A stretch of DNA of 32,156 nt from Parachlamydiales bacterium (GTDB lineage: Bacteria > Chlamydiota > Chlamydiia > Chlamydiales > JAJFMK01): the NCBI GenBank assembly GCA_020050175.1, contig JAGVKY010000150.1, positions 1-32,156 of the forward strand, in the 5' to 3' direction. Below the pieces are notes generated by a model, which made no database searches, was not told where the DNA came from, and worked only from the letters and a program-made list of their open reading frames with translations. Positions 8,246 to 16,260 of the stretch are shown here, piece by piece (position 1 is the stretch's first letter; each line of letters opens with the position of its first letter). The position numbers and the translations under genes were made by a program.

Positions 8246-9740
8246 CTTCTACGCCCCAATATTGCATCGCTGTAAGGATTCGACTTTCAGCGGCAATAAG
8301 AAAGTTTCCAGATGTTACTACCCGATCACCTAATTTAAGACCTGAAAGCACTTCATAATACCCATTGCTTCGCAATCCCACTTTTATTTTCTTAGGGCTC
8401 AAGCGACCATCTCCCAAATCGAGAAAAACTAACCGACCATCTCCGAGATATATCACCGCAGATTCTGGTACTTGTAAGCGCACCCCCAAAGCGATATCAA
8501 GTTCGACATTTGCATACATATCGGGTAGTAGCTCTTGAACGGGATTATCCAATTGAAAAAGCACCTGTCCTGTCCTGGCGTTTCCATTCAAATAGGGATA
8601 GATATAAGAAGCATGTGCGCTGTAAGTTTTCCCAGGTAGATAAGGCAGAGTAATAGTTGCCTTGTCACCAGGCCGGATTCGCAAGATATCGGACTGATAA
8701 ATTTCGGCTTTTAGCCAGACATTCGTAATTGGGACGATGCGGAAAACTTTCATCCCCGGTTCAACGATGTCCCCTTCAACGACATCCTTTTCAATGACAT
8801 ACCCATCCACAGCAGCTATAAAGGGCATCTTTTCAAAGGGTTCTTGCTTAGAGGTAATTTCATCGATTTGCTCATCGGATATACCCCAAAGCTTTAGACG
8901 TTCTATCGCTGATTTTATGATGGGCTTAGCACCTTCAACCTCTTCCCTTGATTTCTTAGATTCTCTTTTTAAAATTTGTAAGTATTCTTTTTGAGCCGCA
9001 TATAGGTCAGGGCTATACAAAGTGAAGAGAACTTGTCCTTTTTTTACATATTCACCTTTATAGTCGACTGTCAAATCAGTAATCCATCCCCGAACTCTGA
9101 TTGTCACATCGCTGAGTTCGGTTTCATTGTAAGTAATATTTCCAAAAGCTCGAATGACCAAATGCATCGGCCCTTCAATAACAGGTCCTGTGCGGACGCC
9201 AAACATTTGACGTCGTTGCGGTCCGACAGCAACGTCATATTTATTAGCCTCTTCTTTTTTGGCTCCTCCCCCTTCAGAGATTTTTGTTAATCCTTCCTGA
9301 CCTGTAGATAAGGTAAAGCGACCCCATCCTATACCTTGAGGCGTGCTGACAGTGACATTTAATGTCCAAATTTCCTTGTTTGGTAAATCTAGCTTGGCCT
9401 TATAGACCCCGTTGCTTTCCTCCTGAGCCTTTCCTGTTTTTCGTATCCCAGGCATCCCTGGCATGCTAGGTGCCTCATAGGCAATTTCAACTTGAGCCTT
9501 CTCTAATGCCACTCCCTTGGCATCTATTATCTTGATGATTAAAGTGTTGTCTTTTTCTCGAGGAGGATCGGGTGTTATTGAAACTTCAAAAACAAAGTTT
9601 TCTTCTTTAACGGCAGCACTTGGTGATTGTTTTTCAAGAAAGAAATTTGCGAATGTGGGAGTAAACTTAACCGCAAGCCCAGTGATGATGGCAGCAATCG
9701 ACACGAGTATAATAAGAAGAATGATGGTTTTTTTATTCAT
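8232..9740 (-). CDS. cusB: CusB-like periplasmic adaptor with N-terminal YtkA-like domain
   Basis: The membrane-fusion subunit bridges the RND pump and the outer-membrane channel. I chose ATG at 9740 (502 residues): it has AAAGGA upstream and overlaps the previous gene's stop by 8 bases, whereas an in-frame ATG at 9779 lies deep in that gene. Domain order is an N-terminal membrane anchor (residues 1-25), then a YtkA/FixH-like beta domain (about 45-150) containing a PSMPGMPG stretch. The CusB core follows, with a beta-barrel/lipoyl region (VRGWITDLTVDYKGEYVKKGQVLF) and an alpha-hairpin of roughly 60 residues. A C-terminal barrel ends with VTSGNFLIAAESRI. The extra N-terminal domain with closely spaced Met residues is unlike E. 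coli CusB and may take part in metal capture. Confidence 0.88.
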   Translation of the reverse strand: MNKKTIILLIILVSIAAIITGLAVKFTPTFANFFLEKQSPSAAVKEENFVFEVSITPDPPREKDNTLIIKIIDAKGVALEKAQVEIAYEAPSMPGMPGIRKTGKAQEESNGVYKAKLDLPNKEIWTLNVTVSTPQGIGWGRFTLSTGQEGLTKISEGGGAKKEEANKYDVAVGPQRRQMFGVRTGPVIEGPMHLVIRAFGNITYNETELSDVTIRVRGWITDLTVDYKGEYVKKGQVLFTLYSPDLYAAQKEYLQILKRESKKSREEVEGAKPIIKSAIERLKLWGISDEQIDEITSKQEPFEKMPFIAAVDGYVIEKDVVEGDIVEPGMKVFRIVPITNVWLKAEIYQSDILRIRPGDKATITLPYLPGKTYSAHASYIYPYLNGNARTGQVLFQLDNPVQELLPDMYANVELDIALGVRLQVPESAVIYLGDGRLVFLDLGDGRLSPKKIKVGLRSNGYYEVLSGLKLGDRVVTSGNFLIAAESRILTAMQYWGVEDEPK

Positions 9741-11097
9741 AACACGTCCTTTCTTCTGAAAAATGTGAGATATATCCAACAGCCTGATCTAACATAGCCA
9801 ATTGTCGATAAAATTCTGCCAAGGCTGAGTGAAGTTGCAACTCGAGTGTTCGTAAAGTTCTTTCAGACTCTATTAATTCTAAAAAGGTGTTTTTTCCAGC
9901 TTCAAAACCGGCAATTGCGGCTTCCAATTCATCTTTGGCTGTGGGTAGGATTTCTTCCTGCAAAATTTCTACATATTCTCGTGCCTGTGAAACTCTTTTT
10001 AGAGCAGTAGTGACTTCAACAAACGTTTGATCCACTAATTGGTCAAGCTTGTAAGACAAGCTTTTAATATTTGTACTAGCTTCATCAACAGCCCCTTGCC
10101 GTCTTTCAAGTTGAATGGGAAGGTTGAATCCAACGCCAAGCATGGTATACATGGATGAAAACGGCCACATGGTATTGTAAGTGCCCGACACTTCAAAATC
10201 GGGTAAATATTCCAAATGAGCCAATCGAAGTGTTGTTTCAGCTGCATCAATTTTAGCCTGTATGGCGTGTAAATCGGGTCTGTTTTGCAGGGCTACCTGT
10301 TGAAGTTGCTCCTCAGTTTCATAGACAGCAATTGGATGAAGGGCTTTTGGTGGAGGGGGTAGAGGTGTTGATGGATCGCGATGGAGTAGAGCATTGATTT
10401 TAGCAATGATGACTTCACGATCAGTCGCTAAAGAGATTTGTTCATACTCCAATTGGGCCAGCTCAACTTCGGCTTGAAGAGGGATTTGCAACGTTACCCG
10501 GCTAGTGGCATATTGGGCGTTAGCACTTTCCTTATACTCTTTTAGCAAGGCTATGTGTATATGATTAATTTCGATGGCTCGTTCAATCAAATAGTAATCA
10601 TCGAACAGATTAGAGGCGGCTGTAGCTAATTGAATTTTCACCCATTCGTAATCTTCTTCCGCACTTCCGGCTTCGGCTAAAGCGATTTTGCCTTTCAATC
10701 CTAACTTGCCTGGGAAAGGAAACTTTTGCCTAAGATCTATCTGTTGCCCATAAGCAACCTTTTTTGAATGGATAGTACCCGGAGCTAATGCATAAGAAGC
10801 CAGTGGATCATCCCAGGAGATGACTTGGGGATATTTAGCTAGCATGGTTCCCCAGGCTTGCCGAACGGATTCAAGACTGGGGTTAACAATTAGCACAGTG
10901 CCCACAAGATTGGATCGCTCTAGCGGTTCGTTTAACACGTACTCTTCAGCACTGCGTACATCCACTTTACAGTTAGAATTTCTAAAAGACCTAACCATCT
11001 GATGATATTGCTTGTTAGGCGCGGAACAACAAGAAGTCATTAAAAGAGCAAGACTCATAAAACCGGAGGTGATAAGACTTCTTGAAATGACTTCCAT
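9733..11097 (-). CDS. cusC: CusC/TolC-family outer-membrane efflux lipoprotein
   Basis: The outer-membrane factor completes the tripartite pump. With ATG at 11097 the protein has 454 residues; an upstream TTG at 11109 would add four and lies inside atpG. The N-terminus is a lipoprotein signal with Cys23 in LLMTSC. Two long alpha-hairpin repeats rich in Ala, Glu and Leu follow (around residues 150-250 and 340-430), with the second-repeat sequence NRPDLHAIQAKIDAAETTLRLA typical of the OEP family. The start lies only 2 bases after the atpG stop, so this efflux gene appears to be transcribed with the N-ATPase operon. It overlaps the adaptor gene by 8 bases. Confidence 0.88.
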   Translation of the reverse strand: MEVISRSLITSGFMSLALLMTSCCSAPNKQYHQMVRSFRNSNCKVDVRSAEEYVLNEPLERSNLVGTVLIVNPSLESVRQAWGTMLAKYPQVISWDDPLASYALAPGTIHSKKVAYGQQIDLRQKFPFPGKLGLKGKIALAEAGSAEEDYEWVKIQLATAASNLFDDYYLIERAIEINHIHIALLKEYKESANAQYATSRVTLQIPLQAEVELAQLEYEQISLATDREVIIAKINALLHRDPSTPLPPPPKALHPIAVYETEEQLQQVALQNRPDLHAIQAKIDAAETTLRLAHLEYLPDFEVSGTYNTMWPFSSMYTMLGVGFNLPIQLERRQGAVDEASTNIKSLSYKLDQLVDQTFVEVTTALKRVSQAREYVEILQEEILPTAKDELEAAIAGFEAGKNTFLELIESERTLRTLELQLHSALAEFYRQLAMLDQAVGYISHFSEERTCYE

Positions 11098-11099
11098 TA

Positions 11100-12008
11100 T
11101 TACACCCAATTTTTTGATTGGTCTTTTGCCATGATCGTCTCAAACCCTGAGACAACGTCAAACAGTTCTTCATCAATGCGATTTTGTCGCTCTTGATTGT
11201 ATTTGAGATATTGCTTCTCCAACTGCTCATCAATGTGTTTTTCAGCCACTTGCATAGAAGCCAATCGACAAGCATTTTCACTGGCCAGTGATTCGGCGCA
11301 CGCTTTTATGATTGAAGTAAAGAGATGTTGGCGAATTAAAGTCGAAAATGTAACCTCTAGACCGTCAATTACTTCAGGATTCATATTGGTCGGCCATTTT
11401 TTTACCATAAAACTATTCATCCATTTTTTATCGATTGGGAGCAGGCTAAGACAAGTGGGTTCGAATTTAGCTTCAGACTTCGGTCTATTATAAAAAATAA
11501 GGAGCTGATCAACTTCTGCTAATGTTCTCTCGTGTTCTACATCGTCTAATAGTTGACTAATCAAAGTTGAAATAGTGCCAAGGGAATTAGGTACGGTAAG
11601 AGGGTTTTTGACTTTCAGGTTGGGATAATCTACCAATCGTGAAAAAACGCGCTCTCCAACAGGCCAAATAATTTTTTCTGCTGTTATTGAAGCAAGCTCC
11701 TTATGTGCATATTCAGCAATTTCATCATTAAATTGACCTACCATGCCTTGATCTGAACCAAAAATCACGATCCCAGTTCTTCGGATTACAGTTTTTTTGC
11801 TCTCAACTGCCTGTAGAATTTGAGGAGATTGAAATAAACAAGCGATTAAGCCTAATTTCACTGATTGATAGTAATGTTGGAGCGCCTTAACTGATTTTTC
11901 ATACGAATCGATGTTGATTGCAGAAAGAATTTTCATCGTTTTGATGATCGATTTAAGGGAATTCATCGTCTTGATTTTTTTTTGAAAAACGCGCATTTGG
12001 TCACTCAT
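11100..12008 (-). CDS. atpG: N-type ATPase gamma subunit
   Basis: The central rotor stalk of the F1 head. I chose ATG at 12008 (302 residues, MSDQMRVFQKKIKTMNSLKSI), which overlaps the atpA stop as ATGAGTGA; the longer frame to 12074 runs into atpA coding sequence. The N-terminal helix pattern with SIIKTMKILSAIN matches gamma, as does GSDQGMVGQFNDEI near the centre. The C-terminal helix (HIDEQLEKQYLKYNQERQNRIDEELFDVVSGFE) also fits. Divergence from standard AtpG is what is expected of N-ATPases. It is the ninth and last ATPase gene, with the efflux operon 2 bases downstream. Confidence 0.88.
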   Translation of the reverse strand: MSDQMRVFQKKIKTMNSLKSIIKTMKILSAINIDSYEKSVKALQHYYQSVKLGLIACLFQSPQILQAVESKKTVIRRTGIVIFGSDQGMVGQFNDEIAEYAHKELASITAEKIIWPVGERVFSRLVDYPNLKVKNPLTVPNSLGTISTLISQLLDDVEHERTLAEVDQLLIFYNRPKSEAKFEPTCLSLLPIDKKWMNSFMVKKWPTNMNPEVIDGLEVTFSTLIRQHLFTSIIKACAESLASENACRLASMQVAEKHIDEQLEKQYLKYNQERQNRIDEELFDVVSGFETIMAKDQSKNWV

Positions 12009-13542
12009 TGGCGTTACCTCCAATTTGTGACAGCGTTTTTTTAGCGATGTCGATGAGGATGCTCTTGATTTCAAGTGTCATTTTTTTGCCACCTACAATC
12101 TGCTGTTGCATGGTAGGGTCCATCTCTTCGCCAGCATGTCTAAGTCTTTTCTCTGCTTCTCCCAACTGATCGTAGGGTATTTGATCAAGTAGTCCTTCGG
12201 TAAATGCCAATAAGATAAAGATTTGAACATGGGTAGCTAAAGGATCTAGTCTGGTTTGATTAAGACACCAGCGAATGCGTTTGCCGTGTTCGAGAATTCG
12301 ACGTGTTGATTCATCCAATTGTGTGCCAAATCTGGCAAAGGCTTCCAATTCTTCAAATTGTGAGTAGGAAAGTTTAAGATTACCTGTCACCTCACGATAG
12401 GCCGCTAGTTGTGCTTTACCTCCAACGCGTGACACCGATTTGCCGACATCGACTGATGGTAAGACCCCTTTTTCAAAAAGATCTGAAGAAAGTACAATTT
12501 GTCCGTCGGTAATTGAAATGAGATTGGTCGGGATATAAGCTGAGATATCTTGAGCCTCAGTTTCAATAATTGGCAGGGCAGTTAAGGAGCCCCCACCCAG
12601 ACGTTCCTGCAAATGAGTGGCTCTTTCTAAAAGCTTGGCATGGATATAAAAGATGTCTCCTGGAAAAGCCTCTCGCCCTGGAGGTCGGCGCAATAAAAGC
12701 GAAAGTTCTCGATAGGCTCTGGCATGATTAGTCAGGTCATCATAAACGATGAGGACTTTGTGTCCGCGGTACATAAAATCTTCGGCAATGGTTGTCGCGG
12801 CATAGGGTGCTATATATCTTAATCCAGGGGGCTCATTGCCTTCGGCAACCATGACAATGGTGTATTCCATGGCGCCTCTTTCCTTGAGCTCCGCAATCAC
12901 TTTAGCTACTGAGGAGCTACGTTGCCCAATAGCACAGTAGATGCAGATGACATCCTTATTTTTTTGATTAATGATCGTATCGATGGCAATTGCTGTTTTT
13001 CCAATTTGTCGATCGCCTAGAATAAGCTCGCGTTGTCCATGGCCGATGGGAATTAAGGCATCAATAACTTTAGTTCCTGTTTGAAGGGGCAAAGTCACCG
13101 GGGCACGGTCCATTATTGCAGGAGCTTCGCGTTCAATTGGCAAACGTTCTCTGAATCTAATCTCTCCTAGACCGTCAAGAGGTGTTGCTTGTGCATTTAT
13201 CACCCGACCTAGCAAACCATCCCCAACGGGTACATCGACAACTCGGCCAGTTCGTCCTACTTCCATCCCGGCTTTAATCATTGAGCTCTCTTCAAGAAGC
13301 ACCACACCCACTTCGTTCTCATCGAGGTCATAAGCCAACCCTTTATGGCCACCTGAAAATTGGACTAATTCTTCAAAACCGACATGCGATAATCCCTTCA
13401 CTTTTGCAATGCCATTCAAAACCGACGTGACGATACCCACTTCCTTAAAGCTGATATGAGGGACTTGTGCTTTGCTAGTTTGGCTCATGTCATCCAAAAC
13501 AGAGGTAAGGACCGATCGAAGATCGCGATTTTGATTAGGCAT
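12001..13542 (-). CDS. atpA: N-type ATPase alpha subunit
   Basis: The non-catalytic nucleotide-binding subunit of F1, 513 residues from ATG at 13542. This start overlaps the atpF stop by 8 bases and gives the usual alpha length; the in-frame ATG at 13575 would add 11 residues inside atpF. The P-loop is GDRQIGKT at residues 176-183. The signature-like region ending PSVDVGKSVSRVGGKAQ and the C-terminal domain with RFGTQLDESTRRILEHG are clear. It overlaps atpG by 8 bases. The N-terminus is shorter and more basic than in housekeeping alpha subunits, consistent with coupling to a fused b-delta stator. Confidence 0.95.
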   Translation of the reverse strand: MPNQNRDLRSVLTSVLDDMSQTSKAQVPHISFKEVGIVTSVLNGIAKVKGLSHVGFEELVQFSGGHKGLAYDLDENEVGVVLLEESSMIKAGMEVGRTGRVVDVPVGDGLLGRVINAQATPLDGLGEIRFRERLPIEREAPAIMDRAPVTLPLQTGTKVIDALIPIGHGQRELILGDRQIGKTAIAIDTIINQKNKDVICIYCAIGQRSSSVAKVIAELKERGAMEYTIVMVAEGNEPPGLRYIAPYAATTIAEDFMYRGHKVLIVYDDLTNHARAYRELSLLLRRPPGREAFPGDIFYIHAKLLERATHLQERLGGGSLTALPIIETEAQDISAYIPTNLISITDGQIVLSSDLFEKGVLPSVDVGKSVSRVGGKAQLAAYREVTGNLKLSYSQFEELEAFARFGTQLDESTRRILEHGKRIRWCLNQTRLDPLATHVQIFILLAFTEGLLDQIPYDQLGEAEKRLRHAGEEMDPTMQQQIVGGKKMTLEIKSILIDIAKKTLSQIGGNANE

Positions 13543-14308
13543 GGATGTACTCAGAGTTTTTGTGTACCACTTCATTGGTCAGGCTTTCCAATGAAGTGAG
13601 GTAATCGGCAATATTCCAAGAGATTTTTTGCCCATTGGCCAGCAGTTCTATACCTCCTATTAATTCTGGAAGGACAATAAAATGGACGTCGAATTCCCGA
13701 CCAAACTCTTGTTGGACGGCTGCTTTGATTTTGTTGCGAATATTTTCTTTGGGTTCTGAGGCGATTTTAATTTCTAACGTTTTCGAAGCGTGAAGCCTAG
13801 CAAGCAGCTCGCCTTTTTCTTTTTGGGGAAGCATCTTCAGGTTCTGTAAAAAAACATCTACAAGTCGGTCTTGAATATCAGTATCGGCTAGATCGGCCAT
13901 GACCTTGCGCATAATAGAAAACAGTTCAGCCTGCACCTTCTGAGTGAGATCTCGAAAGACTTCTTCTTTTTCATTTTTTAGATTAGAGAGCCATTTTGTT
14001 CTTTGCTCTTCAACATCCTGCTTGGCTTCAGCTCTTAAGTTGTCTTGCAGTTGCTTGATTTCTTCGTTTAATTTTTTGATTCTTTCTGCTTTTTGCTGTT
14101 CAAACTCTTTATTCTTGTTTTGAAACAGTAAAGACTCTTCATCTGCTTCCCTTTTTTTTATTTCCGCTTCGCTGAGTTGTTTGGCAATCTCGTTTTGTCT
14201 ATCTGTGATCATTTTTAGAATTGGTTTATAGAGAAAAATTTTAAGCAGCCAGACAAGCACGAGAAAGTTCACAATCTGAGCAAATACTGTAAACCAATCG
14301 ATGAGCAT
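13535..14308 (-). CDS. atpF: N-type ATPase stator subunit, b fused to delta-like C-terminus
   Basis: A 257-residue stator protein, about 100 residues longer than an ordinary b subunit. The first 25 residues form the membrane helix (FAQIVNFLVLVWLLKIFLYKP). A long charged coiled coil follows to about residue 150. The last 100 residues resemble the delta C-terminal domain, including LIGGIELLANGQKISWNIADYL near residues 212-233. No separate atpH gene is present in the operon, as is known for N-ATPases, so this protein probably does both jobs. It starts 3 bases after atpE and overlaps atpA by 8 bases. Confidence 0.9.
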   Translation of the reverse strand: MLIDWFTVFAQIVNFLVLVWLLKIFLYKPILKMITDRQNEIAKQLSEAEIKKREADEESLLFQNKNKEFEQQKAERIKKLNEEIKQLQDNLRAEAKQDVEEQRTKWLSNLKNEKEEVFRDLTQKVQAELFSIMRKVMADLADTDIQDRLVDVFLQNLKMLPQKEKGELLARLHASKTLEIKIASEPKENIRNKIKAAVQQEFGREFDVHFIVLPELIGGIELLANGQKISWNIADYLTSLESLTNEVVHKNSEYIHA

Positions 14309-14311
14309 ATT

Positions 14312-14590
14312 TTATCCAGCCACTTTAGAGATGAAGTAATTCCAGAAAGGATTAGCGAAGATAAGAATCATAGAGATGACCAAGCAATAGATGGCCATGG
14401 ATTCAATCATCGCTAAGCCAACGAAAAGAGTACGGGTCACCGGAGTGGTGACATCAGGCTGCTGGGCAATCGATTTTAAGGCAGCGTCAACGGCTCGCCC
14501 TTCAGCTAACGCAGGCCCAATTGTGCCAATGGTAATTGTAAGACCCGCAGTTATAATTGAAACAACAGCCACAAGGCTTATGTTATCCAT
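14312..14590 (-). CDS. atpE: N-type ATPase c subunit (rotor ring)
   Basis: A two-helix proteolipid of 92 residues from ATG at 14590, which has AAGGAG 10 bases upstream; a TTG at 14599 lies only 2 bases from that site and is less likely. Helix 1 carries GPALAEG with Glu30, and helix 2 carries MIESMAIY with Glu63, Ser64 and Tyr68. In Ilyobacter tartaricus c, positions 32, 65, 66 and 70 are Gln, Glu, Ser and Tyr. So this ring has two carboxylates per subunit, a hallmark of N-ATPases, and keeps Ser and Tyr of the Na+ site. Thr67 of the classic Na+ site is Met here. Family data include a proton-coupled c17 ring from Burkholderia pseudomallei, so ion choice cannot be read off with confidence. Confidence 0.93.
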   Translation of the reverse strand: MDNISLVAVVSIITAGLTITIGTIGPALAEGRAVDAALKSIAQQPDVTTPVTRTLFVGLAMIESMAIYCLVISMILIFANPFWNYFISKVAG

Positions 14591-14595
14591 AATGG

Positions 14596-15285
14596 TCAAT
14601 CTCCTTTAGTTTTAACTTCTTCAAATGTTCTTGTCGCTGCTGCAATATAGACAGAAGCCAGAACAGTAAAAATATAGGCTTGCACTAAACTCGTAATCAA
14701 ATCCAATACATGTAAGAACACAGGGAAAAAGAGGGGGGAAATGCTGATAATAATGCCGATAGTCAAGGTTCCGCTCATCGTGTTCCCAAAAAGACGTACC
14801 GCTAAGGCTAGTGTGCGGGTAAAATCGGCGAGAATGTTAAATGGTAGAAAAATGAAAAAGGGGTGTAGATAATTTTTAAGAAAGCCGATCACTCCTTTCT
14901 CTTTAATGGCATACAATGGCACGGCAATAAAGACGCAGATAGCCAATGCCGCTGTAGTTGAAAGAGAACCAGTGGGAGGTATATATCCAGGGATAATAGT
15001 TAGAATTCCACAAAATCCTATAAAAACAAATATCGTGCCGATAAAACCGATATATTTCTCTGGTGTTTGCAGGCCTATTTCTTGCAAGTGTTTGTAAACG
15101 AAACTTACAATAATTTCTAAAAGAGTTTCGATATTAGTGCTGATTTTTCCTTTTACTATTCGTCGATTAAAAAACCATGATCCACTAACAAGAATAAGCA
15201 TCACTACCCACGTGACGAGAATGGTAGCATTTAATTTTAAAACACCATATTTCCAAAGAATGATCGAATCTGGCGTTATGTCCAT
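14596..15285 (-). CDS. atpB: N-type ATPase a subunit
   Basis: The ion-channel subunit of the membrane sector, 229 residues, with five or six transmembrane helices. The essential stator arginine is R164 in LALAVRLFGNTMSG, and the helix before it carries FNILADFTRTLA. The C-terminal SLVQAYIFTVLASVYIAAAT segment is the standard end of the family. ATG at 15285 lies 4 bases after the atpR stop; the stop is 5 bases before atpE. It is shorter than E. coli AtpB, as is usual for N-ATPases. Confidence 0.94.
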   Translation of the reverse strand: MDITPDSIILWKYGVLKLNATILVTWVVMLILVSGSWFFNRRIVKGKISTNIETLLEIIVSFVYKHLQEIGLQTPEKYIGFIGTIFVFIGFCGILTIIPGYIPPTGSLSTTAALAICVFIAVPLYAIKEKGVIGFLKNYLHPFFIFLPFNILADFTRTLALAVRLFGNTMSGTLTIGIIISISPLFFPVFLHVLDLITSLVQAYIFTVLASVYIAAATRTFEEVKTKGD

Positions 15286-15289
15286 GAGC

Positions 15290-15565
15290 CTATCCTGAAG
15301 TTTTCATGGTAAGAACAATTTTTCTCGATAACATAAACCCGAGCAATATAAGCGCATATCTCGCTACATGCTCATTGGCAATCAGGTAGAAAACAGATGC
15401 CGTTACTACGATTCTAACGATAAAACTAGACCACCACCAAAGTGCAAAATGATTGGAAGAAAATCGCCTTAAAATAGTCCACCACAAGCCCACATAAAAA
15501 ATGGTTCCCACCCCAAGACCTACAATAAAAGAAAGAAACAACATCACTATTTCGGCCAAGTCCAT
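15290..15565 (-). CDS. atpR: N-ATPase accessory membrane subunit AtpR
   Basis: A small hydrophobic protein with three predicted helices, 91 residues from ATG at 15565, one base after the atpQ stop and preceded by AGAGGA. A longer frame to 15667 runs inside atpQ and is rejected. The family AtpR is restricted to N-ATPase operons and is thought to help membrane-sector assembly or the ion path. Polar and charged residues within helices are visible here (RRFSSNHFALWWWSSFIVRIVV, about residues 31-52). Its place between atpQ and atpB is the diagnostic N-ATPase order. Confidence 0.82.
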   Translation of the reverse strand: MDLAEIVMLFLSFIVGLGVGTIFYVGLWWTILRRFSSNHFALWWWSSFIVRIVVTASVFYLIANEHVARYALILLGFMLSRKIVLTMKTSG

Positions 15566-15566
15566 T

Positions 15567-15875
15567 TCAATCGTCCTCTTTCTTAAACATTTCTCTTGCA
15601 AGCAAAAATAAAGCTGACACAATCCCCACGCCGATACCCACAAGCAGCAAGGCAAGAGTCCATGCATGCGAGCCTGTAAAATAATGCTCTATCAACCCGC
15701 CTATAAAAATCCCTATCAATGCGGGTATGATAACTGCCCAGCCAACTAATCCAAACAGGCCAAATCCCCACCAAGCATTCACTTCTTTCTTGCGCCTTGC
15801 TTTGACCTTCCTGGCTTCTTTCTTGATGGCCTGGTTGCGAAAATCCTTTTTTTCTGGAGGTTGTTTTTCATCCAT
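15567..15875 (-). CDS. atpQ: N-ATPase accessory membrane subunit AtpQ
   Basis: A 102-residue protein with a strongly basic N-terminus (residues 1-32, many Lys and Arg) and two membrane helices (about 36-63 and 70-92), the second followed by a charged tail. This is the pattern of the AtpI/AtpQ family (ATPase gene 1-like), small proteins that assist c-ring assembly or Mg2+ uptake in other F-ATPase operons. The helices contain the GxxxG-like stretch LIGIFIGGLIEHYF. It overlaps atpC by 8 bases. Function in N-ATPases is not proven; identity rests on position and topology. Confidence 0.82.
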   Translation of the reverse strand: MDEKQPPEKKDFRNQAIKKEARKVKARRKKEVNAWWGFGLFGLVGWAVIIPALIGIFIGGLIEHYFTGSHAWTLALLLVGIGVGIVSALFLLAREMFKKEDD

Positions 15876-16260
15876 GGCGACTGAGCTCCATTAAATTTCT
15901 TATAAAATCGCTTTCCAGTTTTGCCAACATCGAGTAGATTTTTTTTTCTTCTTCGGTTCGTACTAAAAATTGCTCCTTGACTATCTGCTCAATAGTGCCG
16001 AGTTCATTGGCTATCACAGCATTTCGTACAGAGACATGCACGTCAGACCCTGTTTTGGCTAATATGCCTTCATCTACCGCGATGAAACGTTCCCCTTCTT
16101 CTTTAGTTTCAAAGAGTAAAACTCCAGGAACGAGGCAGGCAATACAGTCAAGACGTAGTGGCAATATGCCAAAGGAACCACTTATGGTTTCGACTACCAT
16201 GCGCACTACGCCGGTTCTTTCAAGGATCACTTTGGTTGGGATGGAGATTTTGAGATTCAT
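15868..16260 (-). CDS. atpC: N-type ATPase epsilon subunit
   Basis: A 130-residue F1 epsilon subunit. The N-terminal beta-sandwich (residues 1-85) includes SGSFGILPLRLDCIACLVPG, the equivalent of the usual G-x-x-G-I-L-P-x-H loop. A short helical tail follows, rich in Glu and Lys (about 88-128). ATG at 16260 overlaps the atpD stop as ATGA, and the end overlaps atpQ by 8 bases. The gene follows atpD directly at the start of the operon, the N-ATPase order. Confidence 0.88.
   Translation of the reverse strand: MNLKISIPTKVILERTGVVRMVVETISGSFGILPLRLDCIACLVPGVLLFETKEEGERFIAVDEGILAKTGSDVHVSVRNAVIANELGTIEQIVKEQFLVRTEEEKKIYSMLAKLESDFIRNLMELSRHG

Noticed and set aside
15290..15667. Longer AtpR frame starting at 15667
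   Set aside because: The extra 34 residues lie inside atpQ; ATG at 15565 has AGAGGA and matches family length.
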